Source of the DNA: Nageia nagi
Lineage: Eukaryota > Pinophyta
Length of the DNA stretch: 64,000 nt
Reading direction: 5' to 3'
Assembly (NCBI GenBank): GCA_050084985.1
Contig: JBITNC010000001.1
Span: 16,802,001-16,866,000 of the forward strand
Every line of letters begins with the position of its first letter. The first letter of the stretch is position 1. Both the position numbers and the translations under genes were made by a program. Positions 1 through 9,964 of this stretch are shown here, in pieces. Below the pieces are notes generated by a model. It searched no databases. It saw only the letters and a list, made by a program, of their open reading frames with translations, and had not been told where the DNA came from.

Positions 1-573
1 CAATTAGATGGCACAAATATTAAAACCCTAAGTGTAGTAAAGGATGTCCCAATGAAGCTACATAGATGTTCAAGAGTTTCAATTATCCAAGATATCATAG
101 TTATTGACCTTACGCCAATGCTTAGTTTATGTTTATCAAGAGAATTTACTTTCAAATTGGGAGGGTATTTAGCTATGGATTATTCCCACATATCAATTCC
201 TTTTAAGAATAAAATGTTCAATGTTGTAAATGAGCATGTAAAAGGTTTTCTTACTAAAAGACTACCTCAAATTAACATGATAAATGAGTAGAATATGTTG
301 ACAAATATTATTGAAGAGAAATTAGACTCAGTTTATTTAGTTTTCGAATTAATGATTAATCAAATTCAAAGTAAAAGCATGGGAAATTGTGTCATTATTG
401 AAGATATTACAAAATTGCCAACCCTAACAATTCAAAAACTAAGGGAAAATGAACTATGACACATGCATTTTGATGGTGCAAAGTTAAAGAATGGAGTTGG
501 CACAGAAGTAATTTTGAAACTAAGAGATACTCTTTCAAGCTCACATGGAGCTGTACTAATAATACAATAGAGT
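1..573 (+). pseudogene. Tat-like Ty3/gypsy relic: protease tail and N-terminal half of archaeal-type RNase H
   Basis: This is the left piece of a plus-strand gypsy pol relic that begins outside the window. Residues read from 52-291 (IIQDIIVIDL, then LSREFTFKLGGYLAMDY) match, at roughly two thirds identity by eye, the protease-region peptide read on the minus strand at 44302-44610. At about 460-573 the frame HMHFDGAKLKNGVG is the first strand of an RNase HI fold, carrying the first catalytic Asp. It is cut at 573 by the copia element and resumes at 8682. There are several in-frame stops (for example at 289 and 457). RNase H following protease directly, before any reverse transcriptase, is a real feature of this family, because the element at 42-46 kb shows the same order. 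The pol assignment is firm; the exact protease limits are not. Confidence 0.8.
569..573. repeat. Target-site duplication AGAGT, left copy (copia element)
   Basis: The five bases AGAGT directly precede the TG of the left LTR and recur at 8682-8686 directly after the CA of the right LTR. Ty1/copia elements generate 5-bp duplications. Joining the flanks here restores the RNase H reading frame (NNTIE then EYKSLCL), which supports the insertion model. Confidence 0.9.
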
Positions 574-1085
574 TGAAAGAGATGAAACTCCTACACCCAA
601 TATCACCTTGGAGTGTTCTTATACTTCAAGTGACAACATAAGAGATAATCAATCAATCACATATAAGTGAGACAACCATATATAGTGGTTCCTCTCTATC
701 AAGAGAGTAGTCCACTCTAAGTAAGATTCTATTACTTCTCAAGACTTACAAAACTCTCTTACAACATTAGAATTCTCTCCTCCTATCAACCTACACTCTA
801 AGAGCATAACAATCCTTCAAACTCAAGTGTATAAGGCTTAAGGAAGCCCTTCTATTTATAGGAGTAAAATATATGCACATGGGATGTGCATCCTTATGCC
901 CATGAGATGGCCATGAGGTCAAGTGTAGGAGAATATTAAATTCACTAAATACTTAAAAGGTATTTAGGATACTTTTAAGTACTTAAGTGAGTTTAATTAG
1001 ATAATTACATTAGGAGATGATTTATTATTATTTTAGATAGCTTCTAAAGAATAATATTTACAATAATGAATTATTTATTCTAACA
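574..1085 (-). repeat. Copia 3' LTR (512 bp)
   Basis: The plus strand reads TGAAAGAGATG... to ...TTATTCTAACA, so the element's own strand starts TGTTAGAATAAATAA. It pairs with the copy at 8177-8681 along its full length with scattered substitutions and small indels. A TATAAATAG promoter motif on the minus strand at 851-860 is intact in this copy. A purine-rich tract abuts it at 1086, which identifies it as the 3' LTR of a minus-strand element. Confidence 0.93.
851..860 (-). promoter_or_regulatory. TATA box in copia 3' LTR
   Basis: The minus strand reads TATAAATAGA, a close match to the plant TATA consensus, roughly in the middle of the LTR as expected for a U3/R promoter. The same place in the 5' LTR has lost four bases. 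Confidence 0.55.
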
Positions 1086-1096
1086 CTCCCCCTTAA
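1086..1096 (-). other. Copia polypurine tract
   Basis: The minus strand reads TTAAGGGGGAG immediately before the LTR start TGTTAGAA. A purine run abutting the 3' LTR primes plus-strand DNA synthesis in LTR elements. Confidence 0.85.
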
Positions 1097-1801
1097 TGTA
1101 ATATTCGGATAGAGAGAAAAGAAGATAGAAAGAGAGTGTAAGAGAGTTCTCCTCCATAAGAAATATAATCAAAGATGAGAACTTGACATCTTGAGAAGTA
1201 ATATAATCTAGCCAAGGCTCAATTAGATAACCATGTAACAAATGGTTTATAATACATCAATCATTAACCATAAATAGTTTCAATGTACAAACAATAGTCA
1301 TTCAACAATATGTTATCATGATGAGCATCCATGAGTTTACATATCTGAAGTAATTTCAAGATAAAATCTGCAAGCTATAAGAAACTCATACATAAGATCA
1401 GTTAGATGCATCATATATTCATATCAACATAAGATAGATGAATTAAATAATGCCATCCATAAATTGATCAAATGGTGCACTATAAGTCATCAAAAAGATG
1501 CTAAGCAAACTCATAGTCACCTATTGTATAAGAAACGCATGTGTTGATCATCATATATAAAAATAGGATATACATCCAATTATGCACATACAAGCTCCTC
1601 ACACATGGATAACTAAATAGTGCAAAAAATATACTAAAAAATTCATCTTATGTGGATAACTAAACAATTCCAACATGCATATACTAGTTCCTCACACATG
1701 GAGAACAAAAAAAATAGAGTGTATACAAAGATCAACTCTATACAACCAAAATATCCTCATAAGAGTGAAGTTTTCATCATAAAAATGAATTCAACAAGAA
1801 T
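1097..1801 (-). other. Copia 3' untranslated region
   Basis: About 700 bp between the pol stop and the polypurine tract. I see no coding frame. It holds two imperfect copies of a CTCCTCACACATGGA-type phrase (about 1590-1615 and 1685-1705). The short plus-strand frame at 1650-1868 runs antisense into the pol end and is not a gene. Confidence 0.6.
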
Positions 1802-2425
1802 TCAAACTCCACTCTCCTTTGAGGGAAACTTCACCATCCCGAGAGACCTTCGAAGCTTGCAAAACTGAGTGTTAGAAAGGGCTTGGTGAACAAATCAATG
1901 GAGTTTTTATTTGATGGATAATACTGAAGCTACAAGGTCTCATCCAAAACTTTCTCCCTTATGAAGTGTACTTGGATTTATACATTCTTTTTTTTTCTGA
2001 TGGAATACATAGTTTTTGGCCAAAGCAATGGTAGACTAATTCTCTGAAGATATCAAGGATGGGCCAACCTACTCATACCCAATTTCTTTTAGAATATGCC
2101 AAAGCCAAATCACTTCCTAGGATATAACAGTCATAGCTCTATATTTTGCTTCTATGGTGGACAAAGTGATTGTAGGCTTCTTCTTGGAAGACCAAGAGAT
2201 ACAACTTGATCCAATATTAAACACATATGCTAAAGTGGATTTTTTATCATCTATGTCACCACCATAGTAAGAATTAGAGAACCTTAAGAGAATAAAATAA
2301 AGCAAATTGGTAAACTTGAGGGAAAGATCCTTTATGCTTGCAATATACCTCAAAAGTTTCTTAGCGGCATGAAGATGCTCAACAATATTCTTGTGCATAA
2401 ACCTTGCCATCAAATTCACTACATA
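1802..2425 (-). pseudogene. Copia RNase H and polyprotein C-terminus
   Basis: Last domain of the copia polyprotein, which degrades RNA in the RNA-DNA hybrid. Visible pieces are YGGDIDDKKSTLAYVF and ISWSSKKKPTITLSTIEAKYRAMT (2117-2419), then EVIWLWHILKEIGYE, STIALAKNYVFHQ and VHFIREKV. It ends in the copia-typical FTKPF...LRRSLGM tail with a TGA stop at 1802-1804. The first aspartate region reads YGGDIDD where copia families usually have SDADWAGD, so the catalytic set is damaged. Several in-frame stops. Domain order (RNase H last, integrase before reverse transcriptase) makes this Ty1/copia rather than Ty3/gypsy. Confidence 0.9.
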
Positions 2426-3400
2426 GATAATATCTGGTCTAGAGATAGTTAAATAAAGAAGACTACTAATAAGCTATCTATACTCTATAGCATCTGCCAA
2501 TTGAGAGTTTGAGCTAGTCTTAAGCTTGATTCTAGGAGCAATGAGAATAGCCATAAGATTACACTCTTCCATTCCAAACTTCTATAAAATATCTGAGATA
2601 TATTTGTACTAAATTAGGTGGATACAATTATTACATTGATGCACTTGCATACCAAGGTAGTAGTGCAAAAGACCAAGATCAGTCATCTCATATTATGCCT
2701 TAAGTTTGGTTATGCACTCATTTATGATCATCATATTATTTCTTATGACCAAAAGATCATCCACATAGAGAAGAATTAAGATTAAGTTTTTTCCTTCATT
2801 GAGAACATAAAGATCTGAATCTCAATAGCATTTGGTGAACCCAAGAGTCTCAAAATACCCTAAAATCATCTTGTACTATGCTCTTGATGCTTATTTAAGT
2901 CCATAAAAAGACTTCTTTAGCTTGCATACATGAGAATCTTTCCCTTGCACAACAAACCCTTCTAGCTAAGTCATGAAGATTTAAACATCTATGTTACCAT
3001 TGAGAAATGTACTCTTTAAATCAATCTGAAGTACCTTTTAACCTTGAGCTACAGAAAGAGCAATGATTAATCTAATCATACCCATATTTGCTACTGGTGC
3101 AAAGGTTACCTCATAATCATTTCCATACTTTTGAGCGAAACCCTTAGTAACCAACCTTGCCTTATATTTCTTAATTTTAGCCTCTAAATTGTACTTGATT
3201 TTATATATTCACTATTTTCCAATTATATTATTTGAGGATGAATATGGGAATAAGTTCCAAGTTCTATTTTTCATAAGCGCTTCATATTCCAACTTCATGG
3301 CATCTATCCAACAAGCATGTTTAGATGCCTCCTTAAAGGTTGAAGGCTCATTATGATTGTTGATTTTAGTAAGGAGAGACTTATTCAAGGTCATGCTTCT
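2426..3400 (-). pseudogene. Copia reverse transcriptase
   Basis: The frame at 3212-3394 starts the domain with FKEASKHACWIDAMKLEYEA and LMKNRTWNL, the classic copia entry (W..AM..E..AL..N.TW.L). Downstream, across frameshifts and many stops, are RLVTKGFAQKYGNDYEVTFAPVA, a degraded primer-grip region and a YGLK-like phrase near 2900. The catalytic YVDD box is not intact: the corresponding place near 2750-2790 reads with a stop. This copy cannot encode an active polymerase. Confidence 0.85.
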
Positions 3401-4290
3401 AGTTATTCTTTGAGTTGGATATTTTTTCTCTTGAGGTAACTTATCTAAAGAGATATGTAACCACTTAAGATTTTTGAAGAGTCTTCAAACACTTCACTTG
3501 AAGAAGAGCTAATAGAAACCTCATTGAATTTGACATCCATTGAAATAAAAATTGCTTTTGCTGAAGGAGAGTAAAGCTTATACCCTCTATGTTGACTATC
3601 CTAACCCACAAAGATACATTTTTATGACTTATTATTGAACTTATCCATTTTTTCAAAAATTATGAAAGAAAATGCTTCACATCCAAAAATCCTTAAATGT
3701 GAGATATTAGGTTTCTTTCTTGTTAATGCCTTGTATGGAGTTTTCCTTTCAACTGATTTTGTGTGACACATATTAAAGGTGTAGATAGCAGTACTAATAA
3801 CTTCTTCCTATAAAAACTTAGAAATATTTTCCATCATGCATCTAGCCATCTCCATTATGGTCCTATTCTTTGTTTTTGCAACACCATTTTGTTGCAAAGT
3901 ATAAGGGATAGTAAATTGCCTTTTGATCACATGATTTGCACAAAAGTTGTTGAACTCATTACTTACATATTCACCCCCATTATTGGACCTTAACATCTTG
4001 ATATTTAGATTGTTTTGATTTTCAACTAAGGCCATGAACTCCTTGAACATATCAAAGATTTGATATTTATGCTCTAGTAGATGTCCAAAAGTCATCCTAT
4101 TAAAGTCATCAATAAAAGTAAGGACATAAGATGCACCTTCAAGAGACTTCGATTAAAAAAACCCATAAAATATGAGTGTATCAATTGGAGAGGTTGATAT
4201 GCTCTAGTTACTTTTTCCTTCTCAATTTTTTCCTTTTTTATCTTCCCTAAGATGCAATTTTCATAAAGGCTAATGGAAGATGAAATAGGA
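3401..4290 (-). pseudogene. Copia integrase
   Basis: Catalytic core of the copia integrase. The frame at 3808-4095 reads MLRSNNGGEYVSNEF (the S/D-N-G-GEY segment after the second Asp; Asp is replaced by Asn), then TIPYTLQQNGVAKTKNRTIMEMAR, matching the copia P.TPQQNGVAERKNRT block in which the catalytic Glu is now Lys. The C-terminal portion RKTPYKALTRKKPNISHLRIFGCEAF follows at about 3650-3800. Both altered catalytic positions fit C-to-T decay. Upstream, 4092-4322 covers the HHCC-side linker. Confidence 0.9.
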
Positions 4291-4830
4291 GGCAATCCTT
4301 TCATAAGATATTGATCCTTCATGAGTTGAATACTCGTGTGGTTTAGGTGACCTACCTATTGATGCCAAAGGTTACCTTTAGAATAAAAATTTGAGGTACG
4401 ACATAACTTTGTAGGTACTTGATCAACTATGTAAAGGTCATTCTTAACTGATCCTTTTATTAAGATGGTAAACCCTTTCTTTAAACTCCAAGAGTTTGAA
4501 GTGAACTCAAAGGTATATCCCTTTATTGCAATTTGAATAACTGATAAAAGATTCATACCTAACTTAGGAACATAGAGCACATTTTCAATCAGCTTCCCAT
4601 GCATCAAAAGGCTTTCAATCCCTTGAACTTCTAGCATAGAGTTATCAACTATTACTACCACATCCTTCCCATGTTTATTCAAGTTTTCAAACCTATTCCT
4701 TTCAAAGCTCATATGATTATTGCAACCTGAATATATAACCCAATCATTTGTAAAAGTATGAGACTTGAAATAAAAAGCATAAACATAAGCACGTTTCTTA
4801 TTCTTCTTTCCTTTGAGGTTGTTCATATTA
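4291..4830 (-). pseudogene. Copia aspartic protease and gag-pre-integrase segment
   Basis: Within the frame at 4356-5054, the protease motif is read as WVIYSGCNNHMS where copia proteins have W.IDSGC..HM, so the catalytic Asp has become Tyr. The protease body continues through VLYVPKLGMNLLSV, a highly conserved copia phrase. The gag-pre-integrase segment begins with KGNLWHQ near 4356. The protease would cleave the polyprotein; this copy is inactive. Confidence 0.9.
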
Positions 4831-5688
4831 TCTTTGCCTTTTCCATTTTCCTCCCTCTTTTTCTTGAAGCAATGGTTCTCTTTGTGACCATAAATGCTAT
4901 AATAGTTACAATTTAACTTTTCTTTAGGCATATGAGGTTTGTTTGACTTTCCTTTATGATCATGATGATTATTTTCATACCTTTTTGCATTTCTCTTAGG
5001 ATGAGCATGAGGGGTTTTTTTATGATTTATGAAGTTCTTCTTGAAGTGAGTCATATTAGTTGCACCTAAAGCAACATTTTACTTCTTTGAAGAAGAAATC
5101 AACACCTTCTTATTGATGATCTCTTCATGCTTTAAGAGAAATCTAAAAATATTCTTAAGAGAGAAGATTTCCTCTTCATCATCAAGCCTAGTCTTAATAA
5201 TAATCATGAAGTGACTAAACTTAGTTGAGAGGATTTGTAAGATGATGAACACCATAAATTCATCATTGATCCAATTACACCCTCAACTTATAAGCTAAGT
5301 ACTAAGATCAATAATCTTATTCAAGTAGATTTCCACACCTTCATCCTCTTCTTGATGAGATTGTAAGAGTTTTTAAAGTATGGTGAACCTTTCCTAAAAA
5401 CTTAGACCCAAGGTAGATCTTTATAAGCCTATCCTTAGCTTCTTTAGCAGATGTTGTGGTTGAAATCATGAGAAGAACTTCATCTAAAAATGCCCTAATG
5501 ATCATAGAAGTTACCAACGCATTCTTATTGTTATAAACCTTCAGTGCTTTAACTTCTGTTGGAGTGACTTGATTCTCACTTCCTATTTGCTAGAGCTTGC
5601 ATGCTTGAAGCTTCGCTTTCATCTTTGGTTCCCAAATACCATAATTGGAACCATTAAGGATATGCTTAGGTGAAATTGAATCTCCCAT
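4831..5688 (-). pseudogene. Copia gag with zinc knuckle
   Basis: The start is placed at the ATG at 5686-5688 (MGDSISPKHILNGSNYGIWEPKM...), because NY..W...M is the usual copia gag opening and the ATG is the first in frame. The capsid-like part has several stops (about 5060-5600). The nucleocapsid knuckle is read near 4860-4910 as CNYYSIYGHKENHC, the CX2CX4HX4C pattern with its second Cys changed to Tyr. The Lys/Arg-rich stretch following it (KKKREENGKGK) is typical of a nucleic-acid binding tail. Confidence 0.88.
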
Positions 5689-5884
5689 TTCTACAAAAGA
5701 AAGGTTAATTAATTAAAACATAAGACGTATCAACATATAATTTTTCAATCATAATTGTAAGTAGAAAAAATATTCAAAAATATATTTAACTAACCACCAA
5801 GCATCTAACTATCATCACTAATCATGTTTAATATTGTTGCAATTAAAAGGAACTTATATAAATTGTATAAATTAAAAAATTGAT

Positions 5885-6080
5885 AAGTTGTAGGTTAGTA
5901 GCTTTGTTAGGTTAGTAAATTGTAGTTAGTAAGTTGTAGGTTATTGTTAGTAGATTGTAAGTCATATTAGTGCACTTCTTTATCCTTAAGTAGTTGAAGG
6001 TTAGTAAGTCCTAATCTACAATTGTAGTTAGCATTTGAGGTTAGTTTTTGTAGTTAATATTTGAAGTTAGTGCACATTTT
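5885..6080. repeat. Degenerate TTAGTAGGTTGTAG-type repeats
   Basis: Phrases such as GTAGGTTAGTA, TTGTAGTTAGTAAG and TTGTAGGTTATTG follow each other irregularly over about 200 bp, as in an old minisatellite. Confidence 0.6.
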
Positions 6081-7069
6081 ACCATTGACTTAAGTTAATT
6101 TGAGCATTTGATGATTGTTTTAACCACAAAAAAGGAACCATGCACAAGGGGTTAGTAGTTTCCCTAGTTTTAAGTTAGTTACATATCAAGGCTCTAGGAT
6201 CTTTCCAACATGCTCAATATCAACACAAGTATTTATCATAAAAGTAAGGTCAATTAACACCAAATTGATTTTAAGAAAGATTTAGTTCAAGAGAAAAAGC
6301 CATTTCCTCATACATAAAAGCATTAGAGTCCATTGTATAGCAAGTTTGAAAGTGAAGTATATGGGTTATGAATTCATTCCTTTGTCTTGCAAGGATTATC
6401 CATTTTTTCATCTTGTCTTCATATTCTTTCTTCTTTGATTTCTTCTAAAGCTTTTCCACCTTCTTATCAAGTGCCTTAATTCTTGCAATAGGACTCCTTA
6501 CTTTTCTATGTTTAAAAGAGATCATACAAACACTCCTATTTGCATTTAAAAAAAAAAGTTAGAACAAGAAAAGAAAATGCTTGCACAAATCCATTATAAA
6601 TTTTTAAGTAATAGTCATTTTAATAACAAGGATTAATCTCCTATTCCTTTTGATTAAAAAAATACATTTAATCAATCCCCTTCTTAAGAAAAAAAAAACT
6701 TTCTCAAAAAATATTAAAGGAGAGAAGAAAAAAAATCCTCTCTTGGTAATTTAAAAAAAGTCCTTTTCTCCACTTTTTGAGAAAAGAAATTAAGTTCCAA
6801 AGAATTCCATTTTAATTTAAGTAAACATAAAAAGCTTCTTTGTAAGGAAACGAAAAAAAAATTTCCTTCATAAAGATACCTCCCCTTAAAAAATATATAT
6901 ATAATGACTGAAAAAATTATCATAATTGCGAAGATTTTATGTTCTTCAACTATTAAATCTGCAACAGAATTAATGGCAAATCAAGGAAAAGATATTTCCA
7001 GCTCGCATTAGTAATGATAGTACAAACGAAAAATAAAGGTCTTTTAATTCTAAAGGTCCCCCAAAAAAA

Positions 7070-7660
7070 ATTGCAATTGGAGGGAGCGACATGCGCAACT
7101 TGAAGATAACCGTGGGGAAGGCATCCAAAGGAAGCTGGCCGGGGCGGCGTGCGCCATGAGACGAGGGTGGAGGAAGGCGTGTTGCCGCTACGTCTGAATG
7201 GAGCACCAATGATGGGGCTGCGAGCTCTTTTTTATTTTTTTATTGTTCATCATCTGTGCTTCCCATCATTTCCTGAGTTACCAGTGGCTGGAGCGACGAC
7301 GGAGGGTCACTCTATCTGGGGTGGTACTGTCACTGGCTAAAAGCGTTGGGGGGATTGGAGAACCACGCTGTCTAAGGTGGCACTAGGCCATAATCGGGTA
7401 CGCAGAAGGGGAAGGGCTGCACGGTGACACGGTCAGAAAGCAGGGCCAGCGTGGGAATTTCACGATGGGAGATTGCTTTACGACGAAAGGAAACATTTTA
7501 CGATGAGAGACCACATTACGAAAGAAGGCGAGGGATGCTGAGAAACCCTAGCGGCGGAGCTCAGGCCGTAGTGCTCGGGCATGAACTTTTCCTGTCCGGT
7601 TTGCGGAGGGAATGCGGTGGATGTCCACCTCACACGTAATGCTGCGAGGGTTGATAGACA
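7070..7660. other. GC-rich, CpG-rich island inside the copia leader
   Basis: About 590 bp with many CpG dinucleotides (GGGGCGGCGTGCGCC, GCGGCGGAGC, GGGAATGCGG) between strongly AT-rich flanks. It includes GAGAAACCCTAGCGGCGG near 7540, and AAACCCTA is the plant telo-box found upstream of many housekeeping genes. Overlapping frames on both strands (for example 7424-7639 plus and 7478-7711 minus) are open mainly because stop codons are rare in GC-rich DNA, and no family is recognised. A captured host promoter or 5' untranslated region is one explanation. Confidence 0.6.
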
Positions 7661-8155
7661 AATTTTTTTACAAAGGTTTCTTTTTTTCGTTAATGCTCCC
7701 TTGGGAAGCATATATATATAGTGTAAAAAAATATTATTTTATAAAATAACATAACAATTGTAAAAAAGAATTGCATAATAATAATAATTTTGTAAAAAAA
7801 AATTGGACGACAATAATAACAATTTTGTAATAAAAAATTGTATTAATTTTACCCTCTTTTTTTTTTTATAAAAATTTTATAGGATAGGAAAAAAATTACA
7901 AGTTTTTACAACTTTAAATACCATAACAATATATTATTCTTAATCAATTTTTAAGGTATTTGATACAAAAATTTTAGTAAAAAAAAATTGCCTAACAATA
8001 ACATGGTTACTTTTAAGTGAATTTTCTTATAAAACTCACAAATAACAAAATATGTTAGTATCATTGATATAACTAAAAATAATTAGAGTGAAAGATAGAA
8101 GTTATACCTTGAGATGGTTTTACCTCACAAAAAAAAGGAGTAGGATGAACCTCCA

Positions 8156-8175
8156 AGGATGGCTCTAGATGCTAA
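8156..8175 (-). other. Degraded copia primer-binding site
   Basis: The minus strand directly after the 5' LTR reads TTAGCATCTAGAGCCATCC, which resembles TGGTATCAGAGCCAT, the complement of the initiator-Met tRNA 3' end used by most plant copia elements. The match is imperfect. Confidence 0.6.
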
Positions 8176-8176
8176 T

Positions 8177-8681
8177 TGAAAGAGATAAAACTCTTACACC
8201 CAAGATCACCTTGAAGTGTTCTTCTACTTCAAGTAATAACACAAGAGATAACCACTCAATCACATAAATGAGATAGCCATGTATAGTGGTTCCTCTCTAT
8301 CAAGAGAGTACTCCACTCTAAGCAAGATTCTATTACTTCTCAAAAATAAAAAACTCTATTACAATATTAAAATTCTCTTCTCCTATCAACCTACACTTTA
8401 AGAGCATAACAATCCTTAAAACTCAAGTGTAGAAGGCTTAAGAAAGCCCTTCTATAGGAGTAAAATCTATGCACATGGTATGTGCATCCTTATGCCCATG
8501 AGATGGCCATGAGCTCGAGTGGAGGAGAATATTAAATTCATTAAATACTTAAAAGGTATTTAGGATACTTTTAAGTATTTATGTGAGTTTAATTAGAAAG
8601 TTACATTAGAAAAGGATTTATTATTCTTGTAGATACCTTCTAAAGAATAATATTTACAATAGTGTATTATTTATTCTAACA
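8177..8681 (-). repeat. Copia 5' LTR (505 bp)
   Basis: Partner of the LTR at 574-1085. Starts TGAAAGAGATAAAAC, ends TTATTCTAACA on the plus strand and is followed by the AGAGT duplication. Compared with its partner it lacks four bases at 8451-8460, which removes the TATAAATAG motif from what should be the functional promoter copy. Confidence 0.93.
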
Positions 8682-8990
8682 AGAGTATAAAAGCCTATGC
8701 TTAAGGCTTGAACAAGCAATAAAATTAAAGATTAAATATCTAACAATTTTTGGTGATTTTGAATTTGGTTATAAATAAAGTGACTGCTAAATGTTCTACT
8801 AAACATCATTATCTAAAAAAGTACAAAAATAGAGTATGAGACCTACTAGAAAGATTTTATGCTTTAAATCTTACTATAGTCTTTAGAGATCATAATAATG
8901 AAGTTGATGCTTTGACTTAGAAGGGATCAAAATTTGATCCTACACATCACTTGTTGAAAAGGAAATATATTCAATTGATCTTCAAACCTT
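8682..8990 (+). pseudogene. C-terminal half of archaeal-type RNase H (left Tat-like relic)
   Basis: Resumes exactly at the target duplication: EYKSLCLRLEQAIKLKIKYLTIFGDFEFG carries the second and third catalytic residues (E in EY, D in FGD) of the RNase HI fold. YLKKYKNRVWDLLERFYALN and DHNNEVDALT follow, the last containing the fourth Asp. Together with 460-573 this gives a D-E-D-D set in the order expected of the archaeal-type RNase H found in plant Tat elements. Frame slips and stops are present. The first 5 bp are also the right copy of the copia target duplication. Confidence 0.8.
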
Positions 8991-9329
8991 CTGTTCCTAA
9001 TAATGATTATTTCTGGTAGATTTTAATAGTGATAAATATATTAACCCATTCTTGGCTACTCAAATGTTATGCTCTAATAGCCAAGAGTCATTGGTTGAAG
9101 CATCTAGAGAGGAATAAAATGTATAGTTAAAAAATAATACCTTACCCAAAGGTCTTATTTCTTTTGAAAACCTTTTTAATAGAGATGATAAAACAAGAAA
9201 GGAAATTTTTTTGGCTTCTCCTAATAACTTTAAAGAGTTAGAAATAACTCCAATAATATTCTTAAGGTTGATATAAGGGATTATTCCAAAGATATTAAAG
9301 AGACTATTGAAATGATGAAGGAATTTACT

Positions 9330-9945
9330 GGATTCATGGCATGGTCCTATGATAATTTGAAGGTGTATAACAAAGATGTGATTCAACACACCATAAAACT
9401 GGTAGAAGGAGCAAATCCTTTCTTGAAAAAATAGAGATGAGTAAATCCAAAGATTGAAGTCATTATGGAATAAGAAATTCAAAAGTTGTTTCAGGTAAAG
9501 ATCATTTATCCCATTAAACATTCTACTTGGGTGGAAAATTTTGTGTCAGTCAAGAAGAAAATTATAGATATTAGGCTATGTGTAGATTTTTAGAATCTAA
9601 ATAGATCCTCACTAAAATACAATTATCCACTGCCACTTATGGAAAATATCTTACACACATTTACAAAATTAGAATGTTTTTACTTCCTTGATAGTTTCTC
9701 TAGATATAACCAAATTTAGGTAAAAGATGAGGACCAATATAAAATTGCATTCAGCACAAAATGGGAGATATTTACTTTTCAACGGATGCCCTTTGGCTTG
9801 TCTATTGTTGGAGCTACTTTTCAGTAGGAAATGGATCATGCATTTGATAAACCAATTAACAAATATATTTTAGTTTATTTAGATGATATTACTATATTTT
9901 CACATTAAAAAAATATCACTTGCAACATCTTTTGCAAACTTTCCC
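9330..9945 (+). pseudogene. Reverse transcriptase fragment (left Tat-like relic)
   Basis: Plus-strand frames read EIQKLFQVKIIYPIKHSTWV, then KKIIDIRLCVDF.NLNRSSLKYNYPLP (the gypsy R.CVDYR.LN..T..D.YPLP block), then the segment ending RMPFGLSIVGATFQ, and ILVYLDDITIFS, the catalytic YLDD box with both Asp retained. Stops interrupt the domain. It ends just after YLDDITIFS and does not continue into the thumb, RNase H or integrase. The next recognisable sequence belongs to the post-integrase ORF. The minus-strand frame at 9060-9521 is its antisense shadow. Confidence 0.88.
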
Positions 9946-9964
9946 ATACTTGTTAAATCAGAAG

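Larger units (their letters stand above)
5689..8155 (-). other. Long copia 5' leader
   Basis: Nearly 2.5 kb separate the primer-binding site from gag, long for a copia element. I see no conserved protein in it. It contains a GTTAGTAAGTTGTAG-type simple-repeat stretch (5885-6080), long A- or T-runs, a GC- and CpG-rich island (7070-7660) and AT-rich sequence on both sides of the island. The leader is probably composite, with at least the island acquired from elsewhere. Confidence 0.6.

Noticed and set aside
7149-7711. Overlapping ORFs of the GC-rich island as a real gene
   Set aside because: Long frames on both strands are expected where TA-rich stops are rare; no domain or conserved start is visible.
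9060-9521. 153-codon minus-strand ORF
   Set aside because: Antisense shadow of the polymerase region with recognisable plus-strand motifs.
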